A DNA stretch of 23,697 bases from Vairimorpha apis BRL 01. Its lineage: Eukaryota > Microsporidia > Nosematidae. Of the stretch, positions 10,058 to 19,930 are shown one piece after another. The stretch is taken from the NCBI GenBank assembly GCA_000447185.1, contig KE647268.1, positions 1 to 23,697 of the forward strand, written 5' to 3'. Below the pieces are notes generated by a model. The model was not told the origin of the DNA, made no database searches, and saw only the letters and a program-made list of their open reading frames with translations. A program made the position numbers and the translations under genes. Position 1 is the stretch's first letter; each line of letters starts with the position of its first letter.

Positions 10058-10870
10058 TTATAAAATATTTTTATCTAAATCTAAACAAACTACATCTCCA
10101 AACCAGTTAATAAGATCTTCATGGTTCAAATATTTATCGTCTGCTAAATCAGATATATAATTATCCCTTAAATCCAAAAGTTCTAATTGATCACAAAATT
10201 CTAAAACATATGTTTCTATTTTTGTGATAATATTTTCACACAACAAAAGTTTTTTTAAAGATTTTATTTTACATAAATCGATAGTTAGTTCTTTTATTAA
10301 ATTGCCATTCAAATTAAGTAAAATTAAGTTTGTGCTTTTAACTATAGGTATTTCTTCAATTGCATTATAGCTAATATTAAGTATTTTTAAAAAAGGTAAA
10401 TGTAATGTACACACCGTTTTTATTTGATTCTTTGACATGTCAATTACTATTAACGAACTCATATTTAAAATTTCAATAGGAAACTCTTTAAACATATTTT
10501 TTTTACAGTAAAAATTTTTTAATTTTAAATCTGAAAATGTACATGGTAAACTTTTTAACTTATTACAAGAAATATCAATATTTTTTAATTTTTGTAATTT
10601 TCCTATACTTTTAGGTAATTTATCAATTTTATTTCTACTTAAATTTAAAAACTTTAAATTTTGTAAGTTTTCAATTTTTTCAGGAATTTCAAAAATTCTT
10701 GTGTTTGTTAAATTTAATCGTGTCAATAATTTTAAATGGCATATAATTGGAACAAAAATATGAATCTTTATGTTTTGCATATCTAGTTCATTATCATGTT
10801 CTCTACTCAAAATTTTTTTATCTAAAACTGTTGTTAATATTGAACATAAATAAATTAAAACAAAATTCAT
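10058..10870 (-). CDS. Leucine-rich-repeat protein, possibly secreted
   Basis: A 270-residue protein with about nine tandem leucine-rich repeats of 21-23 residues spanning roughly residues 46-250. The clearest follow the LxxLxxLNLxxNxIxxIPxxI pattern, for example LKFLNLSRNKIDKLP, the short IP/LP-ended type found in intracellular Ras-group-like LRR proteins. Such repeats form a curved binding surface, so the likely role is protein binding. The N-terminus has a hydrophobic stretch (residues 3-15), which could be a signal peptide; a secreted LRR protein would fit parasite-host contact, but this is inference. The C-terminus ends in DLINWFGDVVCLD, a capping segment of the kind I recall from microsporidian LRR proteins (not checked). 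The frame is intact. There is no CCC before the ATG, only CC eight to nine bases upstream. Confidence 0.85.
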   Translation of the reverse strand: MNFVLIYLCSILTTVLDKKILSREHDNELDMQNIKIHIFVPIICHLKLLTRLNLTNTRIFEIPEKIENLQNLKFLNLSRNKIDKLPKSIGKLQKLKNIDISCNKLKSLPCTFSDLKLKNFYCKKNMFKEFPIEILNMSSLIVIDMSKNQIKTVCTLHLPFLKILNISYNAIEEIPIVKSTNLILLNLNGNLIKELTIDLCKIKSLKKLLLCENIITKIETYVLEFCDQLELLDLRDNYISDLADDKYLNHEDLINWFGDVVCLDLDKNIL

Positions 10871-11632
10871 TTTTTAAGGATGAAATAATTATGCGCCAAT
10901 TTCTTTAAAATAATTTGAAATTAAATTTTTAAAAAAATTGTTTTCTTTCATCTATACATAAATATGTATATTAAGATTTTGAATAAATAAAAAAATAGAA
11001 TTTTTTTGATTTAATATAAATAAATCAATTTAATGAAATATTTGATTTTAAAGTCGATCAAACTCATGAAATAATATGTTTGTATTTTGAAATCTATTTT
11101 TTTATTTTTAATTAACAACCTATAATTTTTATAAATAAATTAAAAATTTCGTAAAAATATTTTGTATATATTGTATAGATAATTTATACTGCTAAGTATA
11201 TATATAACATATTTAAAATATTAAAAAGGAAAAAAATTTAATCATATACAAAAATTTAACAAGTTTTCCTATGAATTTTGTAGTATTAAATTAAAAATTA
11301 TTTTATACAAAATTTATAATATTTTATATAATGTGTATTAATAATTTAGAACTGTTAAATGAATAAATAATATAATAACATATTTGAAATTATAAATGAA
11401 TAATTATATACTATATTTTTACAAGTTTTATTATAAATTTTGAAGTATTTAATTAAATATTTTTTTTTAAAATTATATATTAAATTTAATAAAATGATAA
11501 AAAAATAAATATACATTTTTTGCCTAAAATTTACAACAAATTAATTTTTAAAATTATAGAAATTTAGTAATTTGTTATTTTTATTTTATATTTTATTTTG
11601 AAATTTTATTTATTAAATCTACAAAAAAATAA
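10871..11632. other. Divergent AT-rich intergenic region
   Basis: About 760 bases between the LRR gene and the lysyl-tRNA synthetase gene, which point away from each other, so it should contain both promoters. No distinct motif apart from the CCC next to 11639. Confidence 0.6.
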
Positions 11633-11635
11633 CCC
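11633..11635 (+). promoter_or_regulatory. CCC start-proximal signal of KARS
   Basis: CCC, three bases (TAA), then the ATG at 11639. Supports the start of the lysyl-tRNA synthetase. Confidence 0.55.
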
Positions 11636-11638
11636 TAA

Positions 11639-13159
11639 ATGAAAGATGAAAAACAAACTATAACAAATGAAGAATTTTATAATCAAAGATTAGAATATTT
11701 GAAGCAACAACTGGATAATAATGTATCAGTATATACACACAAATTTTTTGTAAAAGACAGGTTTAAAGAAATACTTGATATGCCTACTGATAAGTCAAAA
11801 GAAGTACAATCTGCAGGACGTATAATAAGTTATAGAAATCATGCTCGTTTTTCATTTTTTAGAATAATTTGTGATGATATTGAATTACAATTAGTAGCTG
11901 ATACAAAAGTAAATACATATGCAGACATTATTAACTCTATCAAAAGAGGAGATATTGTAGGTTTCAGAGGTAAAGTTGGTTTAACTAAAACCGGAGAATT
12001 TTCCGTTTTTATAGATGATTTACAAATACTTTCTCCTTGTTTAAGATCTATTCCAACCGATTATTATGGTTTAAAAGATCCTGATATTATTTATAGAAAA
12101 CGTTATCTTGATTTAATTATCAATAAAGAATCAAAACTTAGATTTTTACAAAGAACAAAAATAATAAAATTTTTGAGAAATTATTTTGATGAAAGAGATT
12201 TTATTGAAGTTGAAACACCTTTGCTAAATATTATTCCAACTGGTGCAGCTGCTAAACCTTTTACTACATATCATAATGATATGAAGATGGACCTTTTTTT
12301 AAGAATAGCACCTGAATTATATTTAAAACAACTAGTTATAGGAGGATTAGATAGAGTTTATGAAATTGGAAAATTATTTAGAAATGAAGGGATTGATTTA
12401 ACTCATAATCCTGAATTTACGGCTTGTGAGTTTTATATGGCTTATGCTGATTATAATGATCTGATGAAAATGGCAGAAGAAATTTTAAATGGATTATGTC
12501 TTCATTTACATAATTCTGAGAAAATAATTTATGCTCCAAACAAAAGAGAACAAGAAGTTGTTCCCGTCGAAATTAATTTTAAGACTCCATTTAAAAAATA
12601 TCATATGCTAGAAGAGTTATCTAAAGTAGTAGGCACAGAATTAACTGGAGAGAATATTACTACACCAAAAATTTTAAATTTACTAATTAAAGTTTGTGAA
12701 GAAAATGATATTTTAGTTGAACATCCAAAAACTATTACTAGAGTTTTAGATAAATTAGTTGGTCACTTTATTGAGCCTAAATGTATTAATCCTACATTTA
12801 TTGTTGGATATCCTATTGTTACTTCTCCATTAGCTAAGAATCATAGATCAGAAGTTGGTTTAGTGGAAAGATTTGAATTATTTATTAATGGAAAAGAAAT
12901 ATGTAATGCATATACCGAACTAAATAATCCGATTGAACAAAGATTAAGATTTAAAATGCAGGCAAACGACATAAATGAAGGAGATGAAGAAGCTATGATT
13001 ACAGACGAGGATTTTTGTGTTGCACTCGAATATGGATTACCACCTACTGGTGGTTTTGGTATAGGAATTGATAGATTAACAATGTTTATGACTAATGCAG
13101 CTAATATAAAAGATGTAATCTTATTTCCTGCGATGAAACCAGATCTTGACAATAAATAA
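11639..13159 (+). CDS. KRS1: Lysyl-tRNA synthetase, class II
   Basis: A 506-residue class II enzyme that attaches lysine to tRNA-Lys using ATP, most likely in the cytosol. An N-terminal OB-fold for anticodon binding begins near AGRIISYR (about residue 59) and runs to LQILSPC. The catalytic core has the motif 1 region FLRNYFDERDFIEVETP, followed by the GAAAKPF segment typical of this enzyme. Motif 2 with its Lys-type signature (LRIAPELYLKQL, then IGKLFRNEGIDLTHNPEFT) starts near residue 221, and motif 3 GGFGIGIDRLTMFMT starts at 471. The ELNNP and AMITDEDFCVALEYG stretches before motif 3 also fit LysRS rather than AspRS or AsnRS. The frame is intact across T7 and A6 runs, unlike several neighbours. 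The N-terminal extension before the OB-fold is short. Start supported by CCC. Confidence 0.97.
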   Translation: MKDEKQTITNEEFYNQRLEYLKQQLDNNVSVYTHKFFVKDRFKEILDMPTDKSKEVQSAGRIISYRNHARFSFFRIICDDIELQLVADTKVNTYADIINSIKRGDIVGFRGKVGLTKTGEFSVFIDDLQILSPCLRSIPTDYYGLKDPDIIYRKRYLDLIINKESKLRFLQRTKIIKFLRNYFDERDFIEVETPLLNIIPTGAAAKPFTTYHNDMKMDLFLRIAPELYLKQLVIGGLDRVYEIGKLFRNEGIDLTHNPEFTACEFYMAYADYNDLMKMAEEILNGLCLHLHNSEKIIYAPNKREQEVVPVEINFKTPFKKYHMLEELSKVVGTELTGENITTPKILNLLIKVCEENDILVEHPKTITRVLDKLVGHFIEPKCINPTFIVGYPIVTSPLAKNHRSEVGLVERFELFINGKEICNAYTELNNPIEQRLRFKMQANDINEGDEEAMITDEDFCVALEYGLPPTGGFGIGIDRLTMFMTNAANIKDVILFPAMKPDLDNK

Positions 13160-14322
13160 AACTTTTTTATTAATTAATTTTTTTAATGTTTGTTGTCTAC
13201 TTTATTTTTAATAATAAATTAATTATTTTGTTTATTCACATTCTATTAAATTATAAATAAATTAAAAACAAAAAAAATTCATTTAAATAGATAACTATGA
13301 TAAAACTTTAAGTTAAAAACCTAAAATTTATTTATACAGTTTTCTGTTAAAATTTGATATTTATTAAATTTGTTGTTATTCGTTATTTTATTTTATTCTA
13401 TATCTAACATCTCTGTTTCTTAAAATAAATTTTTAATTTAGTGTTAATAATGCTAAAATGTAAAATAGATTATGTTCTAAATTAATTGATAAACTTAATA
13501 ATGTGGTCATTATTTTACCATTTTTTAGCAATTATATTTAAATATTATATTTTTATCTTTTTTTAAAAAATATTTAATTAAAAAAAATTCTACAAGATAA
13601 ATTTAAATTGTACTTTAATATATTTTGAAAATATTATATTAAATAAATTGTAAAATAACAACCCATTTTATTTAAACAAATATTATAACGAAAATCGTTA
13701 TAAAATATGTATTATGTAACATTTTTTATACAATTATCAGAAAATAGCATCATATAAAAATATTTTATTTATTATATCCAAAATCCAAAATTGATTTTAT
13801 TTATAGTCTTTTTTATGATAAAATTAATTCATTTTATTTTTTTTTAAAAACAATTAGTTTAAATTTTTTTATTATTAGTAAATACTTAGAAAATTAAAAT
13901 TTAAATAGATATAATTTAAATTAAATAACAAACATAGTATAACAAAATTTATAACAAAATTAACAATTACAATATGAGTTTTTTTTATTTATTAAATGTT
14001 AAAATTTAAAAATATATTTAATTTTAAAATACTTTAAATTTAAATTTTTTGAATAATTGATCAGAATTAATTCACACATATAAATTTTTCGCAATTTTTT
14101 TTATTAAATTTACTGGAATTAAAAATGTTTTATAAAAAAATAATATAATTTTAAATTCTACATGAATTTTTCAAACAAAATGTAAATATATAATTTTATT
14201 TAAAATAGATTTGATCTTTAAAGATTACAAATAAAATTTATTTATCTAACGATTTGTAGTCTATAACGATAATAATTTATGATTGGATCATATATTTATT
14301 TAAAATACATTTACACAAGAAT
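13160..14322. other. AT-rich intergenic region with a short hairpin
   Basis: About 1.16 kb with no supportable gene. It includes the 9-base-arm inverted repeat at 13683-13703, and a 25-codon minus-strand ORF (13433-13510) that I regard as chance. Confidence 0.55.
13683..13703. repeat. Perfect 9-base inverted repeat
   Basis: TTATAACGA, a three-A loop, then TCGTTATAA. The arms contain C and G, unusual in this A/T-rich gap, so it may be a protein site or a small RNA hairpin. There is no gene within 500 bases on either side. Confidence 0.4.
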
Positions 14323-14690
14323 ATGAATGCAGATATATTTTATTCTATAATTCCAAGACTTAATAAAAAATCTATCATTCAATTTAAAGAAAAATTAAAT
14401 GAAGACACAATATTATATAAAATGAGTTTTTATAAAGGAAAAAACTAAACACATTACAAAGTAAAAAACTAGTTTCAATGTTCAAATTACTTATTAAATT
14501 GAACAAAGAGAATATTTTTTATAGTTATATTAATATTTTACATCCAAACAAAATTGTAAATTTATGTTTATATATTGGAAAAAATGACCAAGAATTTAAT
14601 TTACAAATTTTATATAACTATATTTTAAGCAACACAAAAAAAGACAAATTTGAATATTTGTGTAAATGTATATCTTTTTTGAAAATATAA
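14323..14690 (+). CDS. Small unknown protein, single frameshift
   Basis: Two open pieces join into one probable gene. The first starts at ATG 14323 (MNADIFYSIIPRLNKK) and stops at 14446-14448. The second continues in the next frame through LNTLQSKKLVSMFKLLIKLNK to a stop at 14690. One missing base in the A6 run 14439-14444 explains the break and gives a 122-residue protein. It is predicted mostly helical, with alternating Leu/Ile-rich helices (IPRLNKKSIIQFKEKL, SMFKLLIKL, LQILYNYIL). I do not recognise a family; the helical-repeat look would suit a small subunit of a larger complex, but that is a guess. There is no CCC signal. It lies 130 bases upstream of the eIF2B gamma gene on the same strand. 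The break could also mean it is dead. Confidence 0.5.
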
Positions 14691-14815
14691 TTTTGTAATT
14701 TAATTTTGAAAATAAAATAATTTTATCAATTAAAAAATATTTTTTTTAAATTTTATAAAAAAAATTTCTTTAATAAAAAATTATTATGTTTTATTTATTA
14801 AATATTTATTTTTTT

Positions 14816-14818
14816 CCC
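14816..14818 (+). promoter_or_regulatory. CCC start-proximal signal
   Basis: CCC, two bases (TC), then the ATG at 14821 of the eIF2B gamma-like gene. Confidence 0.55.
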
Positions 14819-14820
14819 TC

Positions 14821-15938
14821 ATGTTCGAATCGATAATATTGGTTGGTCCTTGTTCTGATCTTTTTCCAATAATAAATTCATCTTTAAATATAACAAATTT
14901 GCCAATTATTGATACAGAATTATTAACGATAAATATCAAATTTTTATCACCTATAAGTAAAAAAATTTTTATAATTATTTTGAAAAAAGATGCCCACAAA
15001 ATTGAACATCTTATCAATTTAGCAGATGTGCCAACTGAAATTATTGAAATTGATTTCTATGATGGAACTGTTCAACAATTATTAAAATTGAAAAAACGGA
15101 TAATTACTGAAAATGTTATAGTTACAAAAGGAGATTTAATTACAAATATAGATATACGTACAATTTCTAATGATTTCAAAAGAAGTAAAAGTTGTTTTTT
15201 AACGATTTTAAACAAACAAAATTCAGATTTATTTTGTCAGGAGGGGAGTAATTCTATTGTTGGATTTACAAAATCAAATTTATTGTTTTATGAAACAAAA
15301 AATAATTATAATTTTTCTAATGAGTTATTTTATAATAACAATATTATTATATCTGATGAAATTGACGTAATACAATTTTATATGTTTAAAAAAGAATTGT
15401 TTGATTTGTTTACTCCTGAAATTTTTAGTTTTAAATCTAATTTATTGCCTAAAATTGTAGATTATCTTAGAAATTCAAATCCAGTTAGATTATTTAACAC
15501 AATGAATTGTTTTATATACCAAATAAAAAATGTAGAAAATTATATTTTTATTTTAAGATATTTAAAAATAAGAAGACATTCTGACGTAGATCAACTAATC
15601 TATACTGATGAAAACAAAAAATATTAAAACAATATATAAAAGCTAATAAACTTGAAGATTTAAAAAATATAATAGGTTTTAATGTTATGTATGGAAATGT
15701 TATAGTTGTTAATACTATAATAGGTAAAAATGTAACTATTTTAAATCGGACTAAAATTTTGTCATCAATAATTATGGATAATATAAATATTGGAGAAAAT
15801 TGCATAATTGATGATTGTGTTATTGGAAGTAATGTAATTATCTTAGATAATACAATTTTACGTAAATGCATAGTTTCTCCTTTTTACATTTTTACTAAAA
15901 GTGTAAATAATGAAAATACAAATTTTACTTGCAATTAA
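14821..15938 (+). CDS. GCD1: eIF2B gamma subunit-like, single frameshift
   Basis: Piece one (14821-15627) resembles the nucleotidyltransferase-like half of eIF2B gamma: it opens with MFESIILVGPCSDLFPI, then LPIIDTELLTIN, with VIVTKGDLITNIDI where the family has its Asp-containing core strand. The usual GGxGTR sugar-nucleotide loop is absent, as expected for a non-catalytic eIF2B subunit. Piece two continues from KILKQYIKANKLEDLKN into left-handed beta-helix repeats (GNVIVVNTIIGKNVTI, SSIIMDNINIGENCII) and ends near NNENTNF, like the eIF2B gamma tail. The frame switch is at A6 15616-15621; one missing base explains it and gives 372 residues. eIF2B exchanges GDP for GTP on eIF2. A GDP-mannose pyrophosphorylase or eIF2B epsilon is less likely because of the degenerate loop and the absence of a C-terminal HEAT domain. 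The gene converges on MCT-1 with a 36-base gap. Confidence 0.72.
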
Positions 15939-15974
15939 CTTATTATAATTTCATAAATAAATTAAATTGATTTT

Positions 15975-16475
15975 TTAAAATAAATTATACAAGTCATCTG
16001 ATTTTATATGCAATATACATATTGCTTCTCCTATTTTATCTTTATTAATTGTCGTTTTATCTATAATTGCTTGTCCTATAGCAAAAATTCCTTGTTTTAA
16101 TATATTGACAATGACAATATCGTTTTTTTTAAAGTCTCCTTGACTTTGTTTAAAGTATTTGTAAATACCAGGAGCCATAACATTTGCACCTCTTTGCAAA
16201 GGGTTTACAGCTCCTTCATCTAAATACACAACAGGAAATTCAAAAGATTCTTCATTTAAAAATTTTAATGTTGGAATATACATTCCATTAAAATAAAATA
16301 ATATTGCTATTTTTTCTCTAACAATTAAATTTGAACGATTTTTTAATTTTACAAGATTATAATCTTTATCTTTATACAATATTTCTTTATTAAAATATTT
16401 ATTAATGTTCTTTTTATCTTTTTTTCCAATTGCTGAAGAAGATGAAATTTCTATCTTATCAAAAAGACATTTCAT
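15975..16475 (-). CDS. TMA20: MCT-1/Tma20-like PUA-domain translation factor
   Basis: A 166-residue protein with the MCT-1/Tma20 layout: an N-terminal domain of about 80 residues and a C-terminal PUA RNA-binding domain. Family marks are IPTLKFLN (67-74), DEGAVNPLQRGANVMAPGI (86-104), which corresponds to the family's GA...L..GANIM.PG, and a late GQAIID...INKDKIGEAICILHIKSDDLYNLF tail. MCT-1 works with DENR (Tma22) on the 40S subunit in recycling and re-initiation. A ribosomal or tRNA-modifying PUA enzyme is unlikely, because there is no catalytic domain and the length matches MCT-1 (about 180). The frame is intact, and CCC abuts the start codon. Its 3' end faces the eIF2B gamma gene; both act in translation initiation, but convergent placement implies no shared promoter. 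Confidence 0.85.
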   Translation of the reverse strand: MKCLFDKIEISSSSAIGKKDKKNINKYFNKEILYKDKDYNLVKLKNRSNLIVREKIAILFYFNGMYIPTLKFLNEESFEFPVVYLDEGAVNPLQRGANVMAPGIYKYFKQSQGDFKKNDIVIVNILKQGIFAIGQAIIDKTTINKDKIGEAICILHIKSDDLYNLF

Positions 16476-16478
16476 GGG
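16476..16478 (-). promoter_or_regulatory. CCC start-proximal signal of TMA20
   Basis: On the minus strand CCC directly abuts the ATG. Same arrangement as at 318 and 19233. Confidence 0.6.
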
Positions 16479-17897
16479 TTAATTTATGCATTAAATTTAC
16501 TTTTATTAAATATTTAATTTTGGCTGTCAATGAATATAAAAGTTATATCGAAACAATATATTAAATAGTAAATAAATATATTTATTTAACCATTATTTTT
16601 TTAGTAGATTTTTTTTAAATTAATATGATCTAAAATTTTTTTATATATTTAAAACTTTGTACAAAAAAATAATATAAATTTTAAGTAACGAATTTAATTT
16701 TAAAATTTTAAAAAAATAATTAAAAACTTAAAAATTGTTTTTTAGATAAAAAAAGCATAATTTTTTTTATATTAATAAATATTGTATGTTATTTAGTAAA
16801 TACTTTTTTAATTCATATAAACATATTATATTTAGATATACACAATCATATAATAAAATATTTAGATATCTAATGTTCTTGATCTTTAAAATTAAAAAAC
16901 AAAAAATTTATGCTTTTTACGAGTATAATAAATAAGATTATAATTTTTTAATTTTACAAAGAAAATAAATGCTATGTATAATTATGTATAACTTATGTCA
17001 ATTTTTACTAAAATGTAGCACAATTCTACTAAAAATATAATTGTTATTTTAATTAATTTTTTTTATTGTTGTTTTATTTTATATTATAAGAGTTTTGATG
17101 TTCTGATTGTATGAAATACAAAATGATAAAAAATTAAATTTATTATTAATACAAATATTTTTATAATTAGTTTAAAATAAATAATAATTTGATATTGTAT
17201 AATTAAAAATTTATATTAAATATAATAAAACATTATTAAACCTTAAGATAAATAAAATAAAAATATTATCTTAAAATTTTATTAATTTAGTTCAATAATT
17301 CAAAAATCTATAAAAAAATAAATACGAGTTTTTTATGTTATGAATCATAAAAGTTAAAAAATTAATATTGTATTAACAAAAATTAATATTAAATATAATA
17401 AAATTTTTTAACATTATGAAAAAATTAAAATGTGCTCGAAATATAATTTTAACAACAGTTTCTTTAGATATAAGCAAATAAAGCAAAAATGGTTACAGAT
17501 AGTATAAAAAACATATATATGAAGATAAATTTAAATTTATTTATTTAATTTTGTAGTAATTTTTGGTAAAATTTTTTATATTTAATAATTAATCAAATAC
17601 TCTACATAAATTATAAACAAGATTTTAGCTATGATAAAATGTTATATATGTATTGTTTTAAAAAATATGACAGAATTTTAAAAAAAGATAATTTCCAAAT
17701 ATGAAAGTTTTAGAAAAAACCAATATAATAAAAACATTTATTAAATAAAACATTTTACATGTGTGAAAAATTTAATAAATATTTTTCTTAATTGTTTTAA
17801 AACTTCAAATTTAATTGGTATTTTTAAAATTGATAAACAAAAAGTATTTGTTTGTATTTTCATAAATTAATTTATTTAATTATAAAAAAATAAACAT
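16479..17897. other. Divergent AT-rich intergenic region
   Basis: About 1.4 kb between the divergent TMA20 and STE24 genes. Only short ORFs occur, such as a 21-codon one at about 17416. No CCC/GGG-ATG pair, RNA gene or repeat is supported. Confidence 0.6.
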
Positions 17898-19128
17898 ATG
17901 AAGAAAAATTTAAAAGCAGCAATAGCTGTGAGTTTTGTTTTAACATTATCAGTATATTTCTACGAATTAATTTCAATAAATGCTTTCAAAAAAGATTTAA
18001 AAAAAGGAAATTTTGGTGTGCCAAAAAATTCGAATACACAAAAATTAGGTGAAAAAATGGAAAATTATAGAGAAAACTTATATGAAGCTTCTAACGAAAG
18101 AATTCGTATTGTTATTAAAAAAATAATTACAGAAATTATATATATTTGTGTTTGTGGAGCCATATTAATAGATACTATTCGTATTTTTTATTTAATGTAT
18201 GTAAAAAATCTAGAAATTTATATTTTAAAACATTAGGAAATATTCATAAGGACCAGGTAGCTTTAACAAGTTTGTTTGGTTTTTTGTTTACCATTTTATA
18301 TTTTGATGAATACATAGAAAAATATTCAAATCTTGGTGAACACAGTATTTTATATAAAATCGCTGTATATTTTGTATTATTTATAGCAATATGTCCTATT
18401 TCTATTGCATGTATATTTTTTTACTACAAAATTTTGGAGCACAGCTGATTTTGGCTCTTTATATATCTTTAATATTATATAATTTTTATGATATATTTAA
18501 GGTCGACAAAATTTCTCCAACTTTAATGAAAGTTTCACCTGATGAATTTGATGAAACAGTTCAAGAACTTTTAAAAGCTACTAATCTACAAGATAAAGTG
18601 TACAAAGATGTAACATCAGAAGAAACAAACGCAGCTTTAGTTGGATTTGAATCTTCTGCACGTATAGAAATTTATGGTAAATTCGATTCCTTACCGTCAT
18701 CTCAAAGAAATTCGATTTTATTACATGAGATTGGACATGCTAAAGATCATAGTTTGCTTAAAAAATTAATTGTATATTTTGGCTTATTTTATTTAGAAAT
18801 GATAATTATATTATATCTACATAACACTGCATCACATGAATTTAAATGTAATAATGTTGCTAGAGATTCTTCCTTCATTCTTTTAAGCATAGTTTATTTT
18901 CTTGCTTTAAGAGATTGGTTATTAATGTTTTACAAACTTTCATCTCAAAGAGCTGAAATTGCTGCAGATCTTATAACAAAGAATTCAGGATTTGCTGGAG
19001 AACTTGCAAAATCACTGTTGTCAATATCAGTAACAGAAATAAGTTATATTAAACCTACTTGGTTATATAATGCGTTGTATGCAATGCATCCTTCAATATA
19101 TGACAGAGTTGAATATTTGTTAAAATAA
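17898..19128 (+). CDS. STE24: Ste24-type CAAX zinc metalloprotease, two frameshifts
   Basis: Three overlapping frames make one M48-family membrane protease that trims prenylated CAAX proteins in the ER membrane. The C-terminal piece holds zinc ligands HEIGH (18724-18738) and the third ligand in AEIAAD (18952-18969), with the Ste24 ending HPSIYDRVEYLLK. Before HEIGH, NAALVGFESSARIEIYGKF corresponds to the family's substrate-groove strands. The N-terminal piece has a membrane helix (about residues 7-25) and a second near residues 75-100, followed by more hydrophobic helices in the middle piece. Breaks lie between the A6 18203-18208 and T4 18223-18226 runs, and at T7 18416-18422; one missing base at each restores a 410-residue protein, close to family size. 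No CCC precedes the ATG. All catalytic ligands are kept, so I favour a working gene with assembly errors. Confidence 0.85.
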
Positions 19129-19232
19129 AATCTAGATTAAATTTGTAAAATCTCTATGTTTGTATATAATTAAATATTTATGAAAATATATTTTTTTAGA
19201 TAAAAAAAACTTGAAATTTTTATTTCTTTAAA

Positions 19233-19236
19233 CCCC
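19233..19236 (+). promoter_or_regulatory. CCCC start-proximal signal of PUP2
   Basis: CCCC directly abuts the ATG at 19237. Shows that the start lies upstream of the broken part of the gene. Confidence 0.6.
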
Positions 19237-19930
19237 ATGTCAAACTCAAAAACAAATGTTAATGCATATAGTCCAGAAGGACGATTATTCCAAGTTGAAT
19301 ATGCTATGAAAGCAATGAATCTAGGAACTACTACAATTGGAATTAAAACTAATGATTTTGTTCTTTTGTTGTCTGAAAAAAAATAATTTCTAAATTACAA
19401 AATCCTAAAAGTATTAAAAACATTTTAAAATATCTGAACACATTGCATTAGGATTTGCTGGAATTTCTGCTGATGTTAAATTAATTGTTGATAAAGCAAG
19501 AAGTTTTGTCTTAGAGCATGAACATTTATATGATGAAGAATGTAAAATAGAAAGATTATTAGAATATTTAGGAGATTTGAGTCTTAATTTTGATGATGAA
19601 AATAATAGAATTTTTTCAAGACCATTTGGTGTTTCTATTTTAATTATCGGATATGATGATCAGCCAAGATTGTATAGCTTAGATCCTTCAGGATCATATA
19701 TTGAATATAAAACTAAAGCTATAGGATCAGGAAATGAAGTAGTAGAAAATTTATTAGAAAACAAATATAAAACTTTTACTGATTTTGATACAACGCTTAG
19801 AGGAGCAATAAACTTGATGAAAGATGTGATGAAAGAAAAAATTTCAAATAATAATGTAGAAGTCATGGCAATAAATAAAGAAGGTATATATGTGTTACAA
19901 CCTGAACAACTAAATGAATATTTCGATTAA
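19237..19930 (+). CDS. PUP2: 20S proteasome subunit alpha-5, two frameshifts
   Basis: The first piece (19237-19386) carries the proteasome alpha signature [20 protein letters not shown], then [10 protein letters not shown] short middle piece ([14 protein letters not shown]) follows in a second frame. The third, from about [25 protein letters not shown] to the end, includes [35 protein letters not shown] and a C-terminal helix. The subfamily-specific stretches ([29 protein letters not shown]) fit alpha-5 best; alpha-7 or alpha-3 is less likely. Breaks are at A8 19376-19383 and around T4/A4 19423-19430; one missing base at each restores 231 residues, a normal alpha-subunit length. Alpha subunits form the outer, non-catalytic rings and are essential, so assembly error is the natural reading. 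Start supported by CCCC. Confidence 0.92.

Noticed and set aside
12841..13152. 103-codon minus-strand ORF
   Set aside because: Antisense shadow of the conserved motif 3 end of lysyl-tRNA synthetase.
13388..13528. Minus-strand run of about 46 codons with one stop (MTTLLSLSIN and FILRNRDVRYRIK)
   Set aside because: Looks faintly like protein but matches no family I know, and is within chance length.
14784..15017. 77-codon minus-strand ORF
   Set aside because: Antisense to the eIF2B gamma start; no CCC signal or family pattern.
15548..15871. 107-codon minus-strand ORF
   Set aside because: Antisense to the hexapeptide-repeat region of eIF2B gamma; its Ile/Leu-rich look is the mirror of that repeat.
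19660..19866. 68-codon minus-strand ORF
   Set aside because: Antisense shadow of proteasome alpha-5.
5338..19930. Programmed ribosomal frameshifting as a cause of the broken genes
   Set aside because: The shifts occur at varied runs in unrelated genes without a common slippery site or a consistent downstream structure; missing bases in runs are simpler.
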